This document shows, one piece after another, positions 62,927-64,000 of a stretch of DNA of 64,000 nt (its first letter is position 1; every line of letters begins with the position of its first letter). A program made the position numbers and the translations under genes. The notes below the pieces were generated by a model. The model did not search any database. It was not told where the DNA came from and saw nothing but the letters and a program-made list of their open reading frames with translations. This DNA comes from Abelmoschus esculentus (lineage: Eukaryota > Streptophyta > Magnoliopsida > Malvales > Malvaceae). The stretch is taken from positions 9,799,001 to 9,863,000 of the forward strand of contig JAUCBN010000043.1 in the NCBI GenBank assembly GCA_035048815.1. The letters are read 5' to 3'.

Positions 62927-63387
62927 ACTCAACTTTCTTCCCACTCCTATTTTAGTCACTAAAGTTTAAATTAATCCTTAAAAAATTGGGAAATTTTTTT
63001 ATTTTTCTTACTAAATTTATCATATTATCATATTTCATATTTTAATAAGTAAAGTAAAAAAATATTACTTGAATCAAACATTTCAATTATTCGATTTAAT
63101 TTTAGATTATTGATTTTTTATCTCATATTGTACCAATTAAATCAAATAATTGAAATATTTGATTCAAGTAATATTTTTTTTAGTTTGCTTATTAAAATAT
63201 GAAATATGATAATACGGTAAATTTAATAAGAAAAATAAAAAATACTTCCTGAATTTTTTAAGCATTAATTAAAAAATTTAATTTATATGACCTTGTTATT
63301 TGAGATTGCCCAAAATATGAACAATTCAAAAGTTTCATAAATAAAAAAAAATAGTGACCAAGAAAGGAGTGAGAAGAAAGTTGAATT
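62926..63387. mobile_element. Foldback MITE with long terminal inverted repeats
   Basis: The left end AACTCAACTTTCTTCCCACT pairs with the right end, whose complement is AATTCAACTTTCTTCTCACT. The inverted arms continue inward for most of the element (for example ATATTACTTGAATCAAA on the left and TTTGATTCAAGTAATAT on the right), around a short loop near 63117-63139. The right arm carries about 70 bp extra. No coding capacity exists. No clear target-site duplication was found, so the superfamily is undetermined. Its left end coincides with the end of the preceding LTR. Confidence 0.8.
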
Positions 63388-64000
63388 ATGTTTATTGTAG
63401 TTTATCCATTTTTTTTATTAAGGATATATTAAATCTTAAGATAACTTTTAAGGAAATTTAACAGTAGGAGCCTTATCAAATGCGAACTAAAAGTTGAGTG
63501 ACCTTATCGAATGCAATCTAAAAGTTGGATGATCTTATCGAATATTTTAAAAGTACGGTGACCAAAATAAATCTATCCTAAAATTTCTGTGACATTATCA
63601 AATATTTTAAAAGTACGATAATTGTAATCACTAATTTTATCTGGAGTAAACTCGTTTATTTTTATCTTTATCCAGAATAATGGGCTTTAGGTAATTCTAG
63701 CATTTATAACAAAAAAGCAAAAATTGTAATAATGAGTTTTATTTTTAATTTTGTTTTATTATAAAAATATGTTAAAAAAATTATGTATTTATTATTTCTA
63801 TTAAACTAAAAATTCCAAAAAAATATATTATAAATTATTATTTAACTTATCTTGTTCTAATTTTGTTTTTGTTTCCTACATGTTCTATTTCGATATTATT
63901 TTGTTTATTATTATTAGTAGTAGTATGTTTTTTTATATTATTATGGTTACCATTTATATTTTAATTTCATTTAGTTTTCGGTTTTAATTTAGTTACTATT
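63388..64000. other. AT-rich non-coding sequence with degenerate 31-bp repeats
   Basis: No gene was seen. CTTATC(A/G)AAT motifs followed by AAAAGT recur at about 63472, 63503, 63534 and 63593, spaced 31, 31 and 59 bp. The rest is AT-rich with poly-T and poly-A runs. Confidence 0.5.

Overview
The window is repeat-only plant DNA, most likely from a eudicot. This rests on Ty3/Gypsy elements of plant-specific lineages (a Tekay/Del-like chromovirus, Athila and a Tat/Ogre-like piece), a very AT-rich tandem satellite with a nucleosome-sized unit, and the absence of any recognisable intact host gene. I cannot name the species. The setting looks like (peri)centromeric or other constitutive heterochromatin.

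Layout. Bases 1-3879 are the 3' part of a gag-only Ty3 element: a gag reading frame with one stop, a collapsed pol tail, a polypurine tract and a 2.6-kb LTR that carries a dense TTGAC (W-box) tract. Bases 3880-8763 are non-coding repeat sequence. They contain a cluster of TTTCGAAA palindromes, a 49-bp tandem repeat and a long LTR-like block on the minus strand. Bases 8764-9405 are the 3' end of another LTR.

From 9406 to about 62100 the window is essentially one satellite family with a period of about 169 bp. It covers roughly 43 kb, or about 255 units. The left part (9406-22661) reads in one orientation and is split by a solo LTR at 16556-18103. The right part (30441-62100) reads in the opposite orientation. 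Between them lies a rearranged Athila region: a truncated plus-strand LTR (22662-23772), a 75-bp satellite scrap, and a minus-strand Athila derivative (23848-30440). That derivative keeps its 5' LTR, tRNA-Asp-type primer site, gag, protease and an additional ORF of the 'putative plant transposon protein' family. It lacks reverse transcriptase, RNase H, integrase and its 3' LTR.

Bases 62101-62926 are pieces of a Tat/Ogre-like leader and a Tekay-like LTR. Bases 62926-63387 are a foldback MITE, followed by AT-rich sequence.

No coding region appears intact. The most interesting signals are structural. Three Athila-type LTRs sit at the same point of the satellite monomer. The monomer has an internal dyad that may explain orientation switches. 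The array shows mosaic long-range duplications and local higher-order repeats. A TGCCNNGGCA palindrome recurs in two different Athila-like LTR families and through the element body. A second TATA promoter lies in front of the extra Athila ORF.
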